From positions 138,122-202,121 of the forward strand of contig KZ111168.1 of NCBI GenBank assembly GCA_002077045.2: 64,000 nucleotides of DNA, in the 5' to 3' direction. Positions within the stretch are counted from its first letter, which is position 1. The number at the start of each line of letters is the position of its first letter. This document shows positions 31,896 to 43,505 of the stretch, piece after piece. The stretch is from Rachicladosporium sp. CCFEE 5018. Lineage: Eukaryota; Ascomycota; Dothideomycetes; Cladosporiales; Cladosporiaceae. The position numbers were made by a program, and so were the translations under genes. The notes below the pieces were generated by a model that was not told the DNA's origin, did not search any database, and was given only the letters and a program-made list of their open reading frames with translations.

Positions 31896-33413
31896 TGGGC
31901 TAGTCCAGAGGTTGTGCCTGCCTCGAGCAAACTTTCGTGGTATTCGTAAAGCTAGCCCGACGTCGCCCAGGAAGTGTTTGTAGGTACGCGTAAGCCGGTG
32001 TAATCCTTAGGTCAATGGCTAAATATGCATATACAATGCAGATAGAGCAGCAGTGTTTACGCGCAAACGACCATCGGCGTCAAACCACACGGCCCCAACT
32101 GTAAGATGTTACGCCAAGAAGCCGGTTTCCGTGCGCTCGTGAAGTAGGGAAAGAGCGCATGGGACTGTACAGAACGAGCGTTGAGATGCGTGAAGGCATG
32201 AGCCAAGAAAGACGACACGAAAATACTTTGAGATGTTTGGAGATACTTACCGTACTATTCGTAGCACACGCAGGGTACAAGGCTGCATCACACTTGACGT
32301 GCAGCAGCAGAGGCGGATGGAGTGGTCGGGGTGGGCGACAGGGTGAGGGCTGGTCGGGAATGCGGCGGCGGGTGCGTGATGCACGATGCCAGTGTCCGTC
32401 GTTCGTCATCTTTGCTGGGGGGCCGGATGCTACGTGCCACACGGAAGGTAATGGCCTGAGCGATACCTAGTCCGGTACGATCGTATGTTAGGTAGATTGA
32501 TTTTCGAGGTTTAATGTCTTGATAGAGGACGGTGAGCAAGGCAGCTGAACACCAGCTCGGCTGACATAGAAGATCGAGCTCGTGCTCCACGAAGCTCAGA
32601 CATAAGAGTTGGGACATGGACTTGAAGTGCATGTGGAACAGATCGCGGTGGCCATTTGCATTGTTCCCATGAAGTGAACTATTTGCAGTTCCCACCTCCC
32701 CAGTATCCTCCCTTGGCGGTCAATCCAAGCATCTTCCTCAGACACCATCCGCTCGCTTCACTGCATTGCAAATCCCCTTAAATCACCCATCCGCAACAAA
32801 TCATTGGCTCTGGACCGATTGACCGCCTTGTGGCAGCCATGCGAGGGCATACACCATCATAACTGCTGTGTCTGCAACCTGCAGTGCTCATCTTAATCAC
32901 CATGCTGGTGACAGCCAACCTCATAATACCACCTCACAACAAGCGCGAGCACAGGTTGTAATTGACCTTATCATTGGGTGTTGTGATATTGTCGAAGGTC
33001 ACGCAAGTCAACAGACTGGCCGGATGAGTGCCTGCGCGCAGCCGAACTGGGACGGCGTTTGGTGACACAGATCTGCAAGCTACATCACTCGGGACGACCA
33101 CGCACCCGGGTCGGCGTTCAATTCGAAGACGAGGTCGGCTGACGGTCGATCACCAAGTCGTAGCAGAAAGTGGACTCCGCGAAGGACCTTGATCGCGCTC
33201 GACACGGCATCGTAGTGTGCTGTAGCGTTGTAAAGTGTGCCAGCTAGCATGCCCAGTTTCGGACACGGCCTCTGTCGCGGTGCATTCGATGCAAGGGGTG
33301 TCGCTGTTTGCCACAAGCTGCCACGCTTAGTAGTGGTGAAAGCTTTGACCATGTTGTGCGCTGAGCGCACGCAGCGTAATGCAATGCTGATTCGTTCTAC
33401 GACCAGCAATCGA
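31896..33413. other. Intergenic, 1.5 kb, same as 5889-7406
   Basis: Tyrosinase promoter region and SOF1 3' flank. No named feature. Confidence 0.6.
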
Positions 33414-34754
33414 TCATTGCTCAGTGACCAGCACCATCTTCTCCCTCTCACTTCTCCGGGCCTTTAACCCCTTCTTCGAGTGCTTCCTCTCATTCTCCTC
33501 TTTGCGCTTGATCGACTTGAGCTCCTCGCCCTTGATCTCACCGGCCTTCTTCACCTGCTTCGGTACGTGTCTGTGCCTGGCGATCCGTCTGATCTCAGGC
33601 ATATGCTTGTACCTCTGCTTCAGCGCCTCATCATACTCCAGTTTCTGCCGTTGCGCAGCACTCTTCACACCTTGCCGGGCTGATGCTTTCGCACGCCAGA
33701 GGCGCACATTGCCATCATCAGAGCCGGAGAGAACGTAATTGTTGTCTGGCGTCCACGCGCATGAGAACACACGCTGCATACGCTTAGTGTGGTATATATC
33801 TCTGCTGTGGCCCTCATTGCGTTTCCAGAGACGAATGCTGCGATCGTATGACGCGGATACAAGCTCTTCGCCGGTGGGAGAGAAGTCGATGTCCATCACT
33901 GCGCTCACGTGGTCTTTGAGGATGTTCATGGCACGCGATAAGTTGCGAGAGTCGAAAAGATAGATGTTATGGTCTTCGTTCGCGACTGCGAGGTTGAAAG
34001 CCTCCATTGGGTTCCACGCAACAGCGTTCGAAGAGAGCGTGAGCACAGAGCGATGAAGGGGAGAATTCGTTCGGAGGTCATAGAGTACCAGCGAGCGATC
34101 TGACGCTGTCGAAGCTAGTAGAGAAGTCTCAGACTGATTGAAAGCCAGCGAAGTGATCGTGTCTACACTCGTCGGCCAAGCTAGTGTCTGTGTCGGCCCA
34201 GCATTCGGTCGATTCAGATCATAAAGCGATATAGCCGACGACGCAACAGCAAATGCTGGCTCCTTCCGGTGCCTTGTGATCGCAGTAAAAGCGTTATTGC
34301 CCAACCATGTCGCCACTGGTGCACTACCCGTTGGCGTGTGGTATGGGTCAAACAGCTTCACCGTGCGATCGCTCCCGCAGGACAGTAACTTCTGATCCTG
34401 TGTCCAGCATACGCTCTTCACAACATTCTCATGCGCCTGTGCCTGCCAGACCTCATCCTGTCTCGGCAGATCCCAGACCTTGACTACACCATCTCCACTG
34501 CCACTTGCAAAGCGTTCAAGGGATTTTGGATCCTTAGCGATGGTGTAGACTCCGTCGACATGCCCTTTTCCAAGTTGTGCTACGAAGGGCGCAGCGAACA
34601 TGCGCTCCAGCTTCGTTGCGTTCAGAGCTCGCGTGTATTCTCTCGCACGCTCGAAGGGATGTAGAGCCGGGTCCAGGTTTCGAGGCGTGCGAGCGACATC
34701 GCTGCCTGGCGCCTGGTGAGAGGCAGCGGAGCGGGTTAGCGCTTTGATCTTCAT
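33414..34754 (-). CDS. SOF1: SOF1-type WD40 protein, copy 2
   Basis: 446 residues from MKIKALTRS, same protein as copy 1. The phase switch point 34386 falls inside this gene: the 3' part matches copy 1 while the 5' part matches copy 3 (for example T at 34386, and caaggg where copy 1 has cgaggg). The coding differences are silent, so the product is unchanged. The upstream in-frame Met extension differs in length (18 against 17 codons), which argues against its use. Confidence 0.94.
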   Translation of the reverse strand: MKIKALTRSAASHQAPGSDVARTPRNLDPALHPFERAREYTRALNATKLERMFAAPFVAQLGKGHVDGVYTIAKDPKSLERFASGSGDGVVKVWDLPRQDEVWQAQAHENVVKSVCWTQDQKLLSCGSDRTVKLFDPYHTPTGSAPVATWLGNNAFTAITRHRKEPAFAVASSAISLYDLNRPNAGPTQTLAWPTSVDTITSLAFNQSETSLLASTASDRSLVLYDLRTNSPLHRSVLTLSSNAVAWNPMEAFNLAVANEDHNIYLFDSRNLSRAMNILKDHVSAVMDIDFSPTGEELVSASYDRSIRLWKRNEGHSRDIYHTKRMQRVFSCAWTPDNNYVLSGSDDGNVRLWRAKASARQGVKSAAQRQKLEYDEALKQRYKHMPEIRRIARHRHVPKQVKKAGEIKGEELKSIKRKEENERKHSKKGLKARRSEREKMVLVTEQ

Positions 34755-35013
34755 CGTGTGCGGCTTTCCATGTTGGAGTAGGTGTATGTACAGCCGTCTC
34801 GAATGCATGCTTCAAAAAAGTTGCCCGAGAGCACGCGGCTCGGCGAGTCGGCGAAGCGGGAACGATAAGGTTATCTTAGCCTGCTGTGGGGTAAAGTGAC
34901 GTCCTCATGGGTTGCTGACAATTGGAAGAGGATCGCCCGACGCCTGTCTCGTTACATGTACAGTTCTCGAGTGTAGGATACTTAACGAAGTTGTCGACTC
35001 AAGCGCTCAGTGA

Positions 35014-35709
35014 ATGACGCGTCCGGCTTTGCTATCTTTCTTCTCCGCAGCATTCCGACCTCTGCCTCGCTCTACTTGCTTCGCCTATCATCCATGCTTC
35101 ATCTCTTCCAGCAAGCTAAGCGATAACTCATCCCCAACCCGACAAACGCACTCGAAGCCAGCGAGCCGCAGGATGTCTACTTCCTCTACTTCAATGGACT
35201 TCCCTCCCCAAGCCCTCCGTCAGATCCTCACAGAAGTGGCCGAGCTGCTCAAGTCCCGTGGCGAAACCTTGAGCATCGCGGAAACGGCTGCAGGAGGCCT
35301 CATCTCCTCCTCAATACTCTCCACCCCGGGTGCCTCCAAGATCTACAAGGGCGGCCTCACACTGTATACCTTGCCATCCCGCATTGCTTACGCCGGCTGG
35401 ACGCAGGAAACCATCTCGAACTACCAAGGACCGACAACAGATATAGTCACCGGCCTTGCGAAGCACGTGAGGAAGGATCTGGAGAGTACGTATACTCTCG
35501 CTGAGAGTGGCACTGCTGGTCCGACTGGAGGTGCGACGCCAAACAGGAAGCCAGGATATGTTGCATTGGCAGTGGACTGCGAGAGAGGCACTTTCACAAA
35601 CGAGCTCAATACTGAGCTCGGTGGTGACAGAGTCGCAAATATGGTGCAATTCGCTCTCGAGGGCTTGAAGTTGCTGAAGAGTGTCATCAGCGGCGAGGCG
35701 AAGCTCTAA
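35014..35709 (+). CDS. CinA C-terminal domain protein, copy 2
   Basis: 231 residues, the B version of the gene at 9004-9699. The CinA domain is nearly unchanged (one Ser to Gly near the end). Changes concentrate in the putative mitochondrial presequence: Ala to Thr, and HPRFFSSS becomes HPCFISSS, which removes the Arg expected near a processing site. If the leader matters, the two versions may be imported differently. Confidence 0.9.
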   Translation: MTRPALLSFFSAAFRPLPRSTCFAYHPCFISSSKLSDNSSPTRQTHSKPASRRMSTSSTSMDFPPQALRQILTEVAELLKSRGETLSIAETAAGGLISSSILSTPGASKIYKGGLTLYTLPSRIAYAGWTQETISNYQGPTTDIVTGLAKHVRKDLESTYTLAESGTAGPTGGATPNRKPGYVALAVDCERGTFTNELNTELGGDRVANMVQFALEGLKLLKSVISGEAKL

Positions 35710-36299
35710 ACGTAGCTAAGGGCAACGGATATGGCGTCTGACTGCAAATATTCATGGAATCTCGAGCAGAGAGTGGGGCACTTAGCCCTTGCGGAGACTC
35801 TGCCGAGTACGCTGCAGAATGTATCGATGTGTCCGAAGGACGGTCTGAGAGGAAGCTAGCCCCATATTTTGGTCCTGTAGCCTACACCCCAGCTGGCACG
35901 CATCTCTGACGGACTGCCCTGACGCTTATGGGCGCCGCATGCAGTAATTGGTAGTATCGCGTGGTCATCGCATGAGCAGGTCAGCATACGCCGTCACCGA
36001 AGAGAGGAAGCAAACCGTTCATAGTCAGATCAACCCATATCTCCGAGAAGATTGGCACGGAGGCGAGCTGTCGAGTACCTGCAAGGGACACCCAGACAAC
36101 ACTCGACGGGCGTAGCACTTCTGAAACCATGTAACAACACAACGAACATTATGAAAACGCTATCCTGCTGCCGAAGACCCAGTCTCAAAACCGTACATGC
36201 ACACCAACCACGTGAACTTCCCACTTACACACCCTCCTCATCCTACCCTTCTCCCCCAAACCCCTTCTTTTCCACTTAACCCATTACCTCTGCCATCCT
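35710..36299. other. Convergent intergenic region, 590 bp
   Basis: Counterpart of 9700-10287 with scattered substitutions. Only 3' flanks expected. Confidence 0.6.
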
Positions 36300-36659
36300 T
36301 TAAAACAAACAATCCAAACAACAACAGCAAGCCAACGCTCCCGCTATTCCAGCACAGATCCCTCCTCCCGCCCCACCCCCTCTCTGCGGCTGTTGCTGCT
36401 GATACATCATCGGCTGCTGCTGGTACCTCATAGGCGGCTGCTGACCATAGCCCTGCGGCGGCCCGTACTGGCCCTGCGGTGGACCGTATTGCTGTTGGCC
36501 GTAAGGTTGTTGGCCGTAAGGTTGTTGCCCGTACTGTTGCGGCGCGGGGGAGCCGTAGTAGTCTGCGTTCCCGCGTGGGTCTTGGGAGTCGTAGTGGGCT
36601 TGTTGGGGGGGCTGCATGCCGTATTGAGGCGGGTTGCCGTCGGGGGCTTTGTAGGCCAT
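36300..36659 (-). CDS. Small CYSTM-type cysteine-rich tail protein, copy 2
   Basis: 119 residues with PYGQQ repeats and the same CCCCLDCLF tail as copy 1, differing by a Gly to Arg change in the Gln-rich part. The frame is open for a further 87 codons upstream, but that extension is unlike copy 1 and is not counted as coding. Confidence 0.82.
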   Translation of the reverse strand: MAYKAPDGNPPQYGMQPPQQAHYDSQDPRGNADYYGSPAPQQYGQQPYGQQPYGQQQYGPPQGQYGPPQGYGQQPPMRYQQQPMMYQQQQPQRGGGAGGGICAGIAGALACCCCLDCLF

Positions 36660-37202
36660 TGTGCTGGGTGGGAGGTGAGGTGGCGTTGGGAGGCTTGGCG
36701 TGAGGGTTGTGGCTTGGAGGTTCGCTTTCAGGTTGGTGTTGCAACGAGTTGTCGTATAACGGTGCGACGATCCACAAGGTTGTTGAAGGTGCTCGATGTT
36801 GCGCAAAGTGGATTCTGAGTGGAGAGCGGGCAGTGTGGATGGGCGGTTTTGAGGTATCGCTCGGCCTACATGTACATGCTCCCGGATCTCGAGGGCAGAC
36901 CGGCGCAATGGCAATCGCATTTAACAGTACAAGAGTTAACGATATGCGCTGTCGACGTGTTTCTCAGTCATGCCCGGCGCAATTGAATGACTTCTAAGCG
37001 CACTCAAAGCCCACGATCGGGTCGATGTGCCCATGAAGACTTGGCTGCAAAATTACTGTAGCTGTATGCAATACTTGTACAACGGTCTATAGGTATTGTA
37101 CTACAGTGATTACAAGAGGTCTTCCCAGCTCTGCGGGCCGGAGTGACCATGCGTGCCGACCGGCAATGCAACAGACGCAGCGTTTATCATGCAGCTTCCG
37201 GC
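36660..37202. other. Intergenic, 543 bp
   Basis: Counterpart of 10648-11269, shorter by a net 79 bp. The two flanks of the missing block meet at cctaca / tgtacatg. No gene. Confidence 0.6.
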
Positions 37203-40200
37203 TCACCCCTCGATCTGAACCTCCCCATCCCCTCCTCCTTCCTCAGCACCCTCGGGCGCCATCTCGCCCTCTCCCTTCCTCACCGCACCATCCTCATAAG
37301 TGACCCTCTTCCACCCCTCCCTCAAGCTGGGATCCTTCGCAAACTCCACAGTCGGGAAGTAATGCTCGTTCTTCTTCATAGTAGCCACCCAAGGCACATT
37401 ATCGAATGTCATGACCTTCAACCTGAAGTAAGTGTTGTCGGGTATCTTGCTAGTCTCCCGGATGAAGCTCTCCAGATCTGGGGTGGGCACGGCGTTGACA
37501 GCGAGGATGAAATTCGTAGGCGCGAGACCGTAAGCGTATGCAGGCGATCCGCGCATCCGCGCTGAGACGTAGATATCCGAGTGGACTTTACTGATCTGCT
37601 GTCTTACAGCGTGATGCGGGCGATGGAGCACGGCGCCGCAGAAGACGACGATGCGGTCGGTTTTGAGCTCCGAGGTGGGTACTGTGGGGACGTCGAGACA
37701 AATTTCTTGTTGTTTGCGGACGACGACGGCGCGGAGCACGGCGTTATTATACATCACGTCCAAATCTGCCACACGGGTGATGAGGCGGTCGTTGAGCGTT
37801 AGAATCACGTCGCCTTCGGCTAGCCCGCCGGTGTTGCCGGCGTCGACTTTGCGCACCATGAAAAGTTGGTGGCGCTCGGGGTCTTCGGACTCGACGCGCT
37901 CGATCCAGGATTCGGCCACGCCCATTATACGGGCTTGGCTCATCTAGACTGTTTGCGTTTCTAGATTCAGAATTTGGAGGTTAGGGACGCGGCCGGACTT
38001 GACTTCTTCGATGATGGGAAGGAGAGCGGGTGTGGCGAGGCCGAGGTGGTACTCGACGTCTTTATTCGTGTGACCGGTTCGCTCACCAAGGTAGGTCAGC
38101 CAGAGGGCTTGCACGGTGCCGTCCTCTGCTACGAGAACACCGCTGCCGCACTGCCCACTAAGGCTTGTGTCGACCGTGATGGCATCGAGGTTCACGGCGC
38201 GGTAGCGGGGTGTGGAGGCGCTGGCTGGGATCGCAACGGTCGTGATGTCGGTGACTGCGGTCTTTGCTACCACCGGGCGGTAGTTCTGGTTGAAACCGAA
38301 GAAGATCGTGCTCTCGCCTTGCTTGATTGGAGTAGTGGCGAGCTTCGCGCTTTTCACTGGCGCTTTGACTAGGCTCACATCATATTTGATAATCACGTAG
38401 TTCTGCAGTGGGTGCATGAACACGATCTTCCCGTCGACGATGATGCTGTCCGCGAAGGTGAGGGAGATGTCGCAAAGATCGTAGGGAACGATTGCGCGAC
38501 TGACGATCACAAGACCCTGCTCGGCATCGATCACTAGACCGAAGCCAGTCTTCCGTGAACGAGGGAAGCCATCTATCCGCAAGGGCATGTTAGCGCCGAC
38601 TCTGACGAACGATCGCACAATATCGACTGCTTGGGGATGAGCAGCGCCTTCCATCTTCACAAAATTGGCTTTCCGAGGAACTGGTGCGAGTGGTGGGAGT
38701 GGCTCTGCCAATGTGGTGAAGTCCCAGAGTCCTGACTTATCGTTTCTTACAGCCATGCGCATCGTCTTGCTCCAGTGGCGGTCGACGAGCAGGATACTAG
38801 TGTTTAAAGTATGCATGTCGCGTAGGTGCTTGTATGTCACTACGACCCTGCTCCGGTCTGCAATTCCTCCCATGACCTCAATGAACGTCTTGAGGTCAGG
38901 TGTTGGCTTGTTGTCGATCGTTTGTATGAGCCAACCGTACTCTGAGCCATCGAAGCGGAAGCTGCCAGTGGCCTCGCAACAGTAGACACCAGGATTCTTC
39001 AGCGTCACAGCGTAGAACCGCGCCTGCTGATATGACAGGTCATGGAAAGCTGCACCGGCGACAGAAACGAAGCGATCAGGTGTGATCGCATGCAAGTCGC
39101 CGACTGTCAACTCCACCTGCACATCCTGACCACCTCTTTGCACAAGCAAACTAACCTTGCCACCCACGCTGCTGTCCAGTATTGAGTCAAGTCGAATGAA
39201 TTGCGTCAACAGCTCGCCATTGACTTGGACCAACACGTCGCCCTCTTCCAGCTTTTTATGCCCTGGTCCATCGGGTAGTATGACCTCCGCGACCAGCATG
39301 CTGTTCTCTTTCGGGAACTTCTCTCTGACCTTGGCTTCCCACTCCGGGCTCAGACCTAGTCTTCTGCACTCATCAAAAGCCTTCAGTATCCACTGCGTCT
39401 GCATCGTACCGCGATCTACCGGTTGGCCTTCTCTTATGCACTGCAAAGCTCGAAGTGGTCGGTCTAAGGGGAGGAAGTAGTCTGTCGCAGCGCCATCTGC
39501 CCGTCCACCAGCTTGCAATGCCACAGCAAAGCCGTCAATATTGACTACCGGCGATCCCGATGACCCTCCTGATGCAGCGGCAGCAGCCTGGATGTAGTTC
39601 GTATTGAAGTCACTGTAGCCCTCTCCGTACTCTGGCGCATTCCTGTCCAACCGCGAGATCACTCCAGACAGCACTGACAGCTTCTCCCCAGCATCGTTGC
39701 CCACGACCCTGATCTCAGACCCAACTTTCGCCAAATCTGGTCTCAGCTCCAGATGCGCCACAGGCATGTACTTGATCGCATTCGGGTCGAACCTCAGAAT
39801 CCCAAAGTCGTGCACCGGATCGCGGTAGACCGGATACACATCGCACTCCTCGTGATTGTCAAAGATGCAGTAACCCCAAAACGGCCCAGCGCCCACCACA
39901 TGTCGATTTGTCAAGATGTAGCCCTTCTCAGCGTCCACCACAAACCCCGTGGCCTCACTCGATAACGCCTGGTCCGTGTCGAAGCTGCAGGTCTGGCAGA
40001 AATGTATGCTGACGACGTTCTTGATCACCTTCTCGATCGTTGCTTGCCATTCTGCCGAGTCTGCTGCTGTCGCTGTGATCAGGTCGCCGTCGTCTTCGGA
40101 CATGGGGGAGCCGTAACCGTCGCCGTTGGGGGTGTCATTTGCAGAGACGTCGACCGCGATGCCGTTCGTGTAGGAGCCTGCGGTGACTGGTGGGAGTAGT

Positions 40201-40277
40201 TCACCGGAGCGGACTTGCTTCAGTGGTCGATCTGAGGCGGAGGGCGGTGCTTTTCGCTTTGCTGTGCTGTGGTCCAT
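37203..40277 (-). pseudogene. NMA111: NMA111-type serine protease, copy 2, with premature stop
   Basis: B version of the gene at 11270-14344. A single base (A at 37946 where copy 1 has G at 12013) turns CAG into TAG at 37944-37946. Translation stops after LNLETQTV, leaving 777 of 1,024 residues. The catalytic triad (NRHVVG, HDFGIL, GGSSGSPVV), first PDZ and most of the second protease-like half remain; the last 246 codons, including the C-terminal PDZ region, are still open after the stop with no other lesion, so the mutation is recent or the base is an error. Reinitiation at the ATG right after the stop is possible but unlikely to matter. Confidence 0.85.
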
Positions 40278-40876
40278 GGCGAATGTTCTGGCGGTGGAAT
40301 GTGATGAAACGAGAGCGCTGACAGTGGGGAGGAGCGATCGGGTCGATGAAAGTGAATAGAGTCGTGTGTTCGAGGTGTTCCACGCAAAGTGACTTTTCCG
40401 TTCAAGTCTTAGGCTGCGGCTGGAGGCTATGCTTTCAAGACGTTGCGCCACTGTCTTTAGGCCAAATGTTCGGCCAAGTAGCATTCAGACGGGAGCATTG
40501 GGTTCGATTTGAAAGGACGTGAAGCGTTCGAATGCGATGATGCGCCTATATGCCACTACTGTGCGACACCTTGACTCTCGGAGGTGCTGTCTCGAGCGGA
40601 AGTCTCTGCGGGCGCTCCCGTCTACGCGGACTTCACAGAGTCAATTCGCGTTCGGATGCGCGTATCTTGTATGTCCCTCAGCATGCGCCACCATATGAAA
40701 GCGCACAGTGACAGGCTGGAAACACACGTGTAGCAACCCGGCCTTGATGGCTATCAGCTACTCCTGCAGAGCTTGCTCAGTTTCAGCAATGCTGCACTGC
40801 GGCTAGTAAGACGTCCCCGCCCCAGTGTAGCCATCACCGCCGCTGCACGCTAGACCTCGATCTGTCATTCGATTGC
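40278..40876. other. Intergenic, 599 bp, with open NMA111 extension
   Basis: Counterpart of 14345-14944. The 69-codon upstream extension stays open here too, with two amino-acid changes and no indel. Confidence 0.55.
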
Positions 40877-41493
40877 TCAGTCCTCAGCGCCCTCATCCTC
40901 GGCCTCAGCTTCAGCCTTAGCCTCCTCTGCAGCCTCCAGCGCACCAGTATCGTCATCAGACTGCGGCTCAACCTTTGGTGTCACAGCTTTCTTATCACGC
41001 CCCTTTTTGGGCTTCAGGGTGGTAGTCTCCTCGCCATCGCCATCGCCATCCTCATCAGCTTTTTTAGCCTTCCTACTGCGCTTAGCCTTGCCGCCGTTCT
41101 CGTCAGTGGTAGCCTTGCGCTTCTGTTGGCAGTGGTCAGGATCATCGATTGCCAGATTGCTGAACTAACACGAAAGAGATAAGTACCTTCGGGCTGACCG
41201 ACTTATCCCCGTCTCCTTGCTCGCCGTCGTCACCATTCTTCTGGGCTTTCTCGGCCATAGCGTCCTTCACCTTCTTCTTCTCCTTATCGATCATCACCTG
41301 GCAGGCCTTGACGGTGCAGCCAGCGGGGAGCTCGAGTTCGGGCCATGGGATCGTGCCGGATCTGGCGATGATTTGGAAGAGGAGGCCGAGCTGTTGACGC
41401 GTCAGTATGCTGTCAAATCCACTGAAATGATGATAATCAGGGCGTGGCGATTACCTTCTCGGCTTCGGTCCAACCTTTGGCTGTGGAAGCCAT
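40877..41493 (-). CDS. SANT/Myb-like basic nuclear protein, copy 2
   Basis: Same three-exon gene as 14945-15560 and same length of 162 residues. The SANT-like part is nearly unchanged, while the acidic/basic tail carries several replacements (for example RGKK to RSRK). A one-base length difference lies in intron 2, so intron 2 is no longer a multiple of three here; this shows it is spliced and not coding. Confidence 0.84.
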
Positions 41494-42062
41494 GATGATT
41501 TTGTGTGGGTGTGCTGGCGTTATTGCGAGGATAAGATAGGTTGTAGAGGACTTCAGTTGATGTCGTAGTGGAGGTGGTGGGCGGCGGAATATTAAGTCAA
41601 GGTGAAAGGGCGAATGAGGATACACTCAAGGCCGCGTAAGGTGGGTAGGTGTGGCACATGCTAGCATTGTTCTGCATATGACACAGAATTGCAGCTCACT
41701 ATAGATCTGAAACACTTCTTCGTTCACACTGACGGCAATCAAGACTAACTCTGCCACTACAGCACTATCGCCGCCGTCTTACAATGATCTAGGGTCTGAC
41801 ACGTTGCGGACAGCATTCTACGCTTGTGTGTGAGCTGCAGCGGTAACAGAGCGAAAGGTACTGTCGAAGTCAACTCACTCTTCAGAACTTCACTGCGCAA
41901 GTGACGATGACTTGCTCAGCTTCAAGCATGTGACTACACGGACGTAGACTGCAAAGGGTCGTAGCTGTCATATATTCGTCACTCTTAAAGAACAGTCTAC
42001 TGACACCACTCAACTACCTACGACTGCAGAACATCAAGGAGTTCCAGACAATCACAACCACC
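41494..42062. promoter_or_regulatory. Divergent promoter region, 569 bp
   Basis: Counterpart of 15561-16129, nearly identical and of the same length. Confidence 0.5.
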
Positions 42063-43046
42063 ATGGATCACGATTCTGCCGTCGCCACCGAGCGCGACGC
42101 CGACATGATGGATACCTCAAACGGCGATGAAGGCATTGCTGTCAAACAAGAGGACCACACGATGATCACCCCAGCCAACGACGATATCGACACAGACACC
42201 GAAATGAAGCTCGAAGAAGACCTCCCCACCTCACTCCTCGACCACACCCACGACCACATATCCCCCTCTCCCTTTACTTTCACCCGCTCCCGCCTCAACA
42301 TCCCTTACAACCCTGCCGACGAACCCGTAGAAATCTTCAAAATCAACAAAGCCCCTCTCACTCACAAGGCCCAGACCGCTTACCTAGAAGCCATTAACAA
42401 ACCCGCCCCACCTCCCGTCATCACCGTAGCCGCAAGCGAGGACTTGAACGGCGGCAACGGAGAAAACGGACAAACAACCCCACCCGTCACCCCCCCTTCC
42501 CAAACCCTGAAATTCGCCTCCAACCAACCCCTTTCCCCCACTCCCTGGCCCGGTCCCAATCCGGACGCTGACGTCCTCGCTCACGTCCGCAAACACCAGA
42601 AACTGCACATGCGCGTCTTGGGCATCAAGCCCAAAGAGCCCCTTCGTCCAGGTCGATACTGGATCGCCGTGCTTCCCCCTACTTCCGTCTCACCACACGC
42701 CAAAGCCGCGAACTTGGCGCCAATGTGGTTTAAGGGAAATCGGCTGACGACTGTAGAGACCGTGTTCAAGCAGTATGCGCAGAAAGCTATGCTAGAGGAT
42801 TTCGGGCTTTGGTTAGGAGGGGAGTTGTTGTGGGATGGGAAGGAAGTCGGCGATGGCGGGAAATTGAAGGATGGGACTTGGGGGCCCAAGGGTGTGGGGA
42901 TGCAGGAGTGTGATTTGTTTGGGGATAAGACTGTTGTGCTTAGGGCTGTGGAGTTTGGGAGGGAGGGAGGCTTGGGGCAGGGGAGGAAGATTACGGAGGG
43001 GTTGGTTAGTTTGGAGAGGGAGGTGGTTGTTATTGAGTTGGATTGA
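42063..43046 (+). CDS. Unknown fungal protein, 327 aa, copy 2
   Basis: B version of 16130-17122. The first 100 residues are nearly the same; from about residue 120 onward the two differ strongly at both silent and replacement sites, with net loss of three residues. Conserved blocks between versions are GRYWIAVLPP, MWFKGNRLTT, AMLEDFGLWLGGELLWDGKEVG and EREVVVIELD, which likely mark the folded core. Function unknown. Confidence 0.75.
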   Translation: MDHDSAVATERDADMMDTSNGDEGIAVKQEDHTMITPANDDIDTDTEMKLEEDLPTSLLDHTHDHISPSPFTFTRSRLNIPYNPADEPVEIFKINKAPLTHKAQTAYLEAINKPAPPPVITVAASEDLNGGNGENGQTTPPVTPPSQTLKFASNQPLSPTPWPGPNPDADVLAHVRKHQKLHMRVLGIKPKEPLRPGRYWIAVLPPTSVSPHAKAANLAPMWFKGNRLTTVETVFKQYAQKAMLEDFGLWLGGELLWDGKEVGDGGKLKDGTWGPKGVGMQECDLFGDKTVVLRAVEFGREGGLGQGRKITEGLVSLEREVVVIELD

Positions 43047-43505
43047 GGGCATGGAGCGTGGTGCTGCGGGTTGGGTTTGCAGCTGACATGCATGCTCGAG
43101 ATGATGGCGGAGATTTGGGGCGGTCATGACAGTCTGATGAGGCAGCGATTGTGCAGCATTGACGGACGGATTGAGAGGGCCGAGATCAGCTGCGATCCGC
43201 GTGGAAGCCCGGGTCCTGGTAAGTCTCAGATGGACTTCAGGTTGGGTAGATGTATCAGAATCCTAAGATGATTGACTCTCGTGCATTGCAAATCTGGGCA
43301 GAGCCGTATTCGACATCGTGTGAGGCTTGGTGTGTTGCGTAGCGTCCATACCGGTGCAAGACTTGCATTACATAGCATGCTCACATAGTGGTACCCATGC
43401 TTTGATGACTTCTGTGCATTCGACTTGCTACCAGCTACGAATCTCAGACGCCCTCACGCGCTCAATGACCCCGATGTGCATCCCAGCAGTTCGTGCGCCC
43501 AGCTT
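43047..43505. other. Convergent intergenic region, 459 bp
   Basis: Same length as 17123-17581 and almost the same sequence. 3' flanks only. Confidence 0.6.

Larger units (their letters stand above)
26008..34385 (+). repeat. 8.4-kb segment identical to 1-8378
   Basis: Counterpart of the segment at the window start. Identity ends at 34386; downstream the copy follows the sequence type seen at the end of copy 3, which suggests a phase switch inside this contig. Confidence 0.85.
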
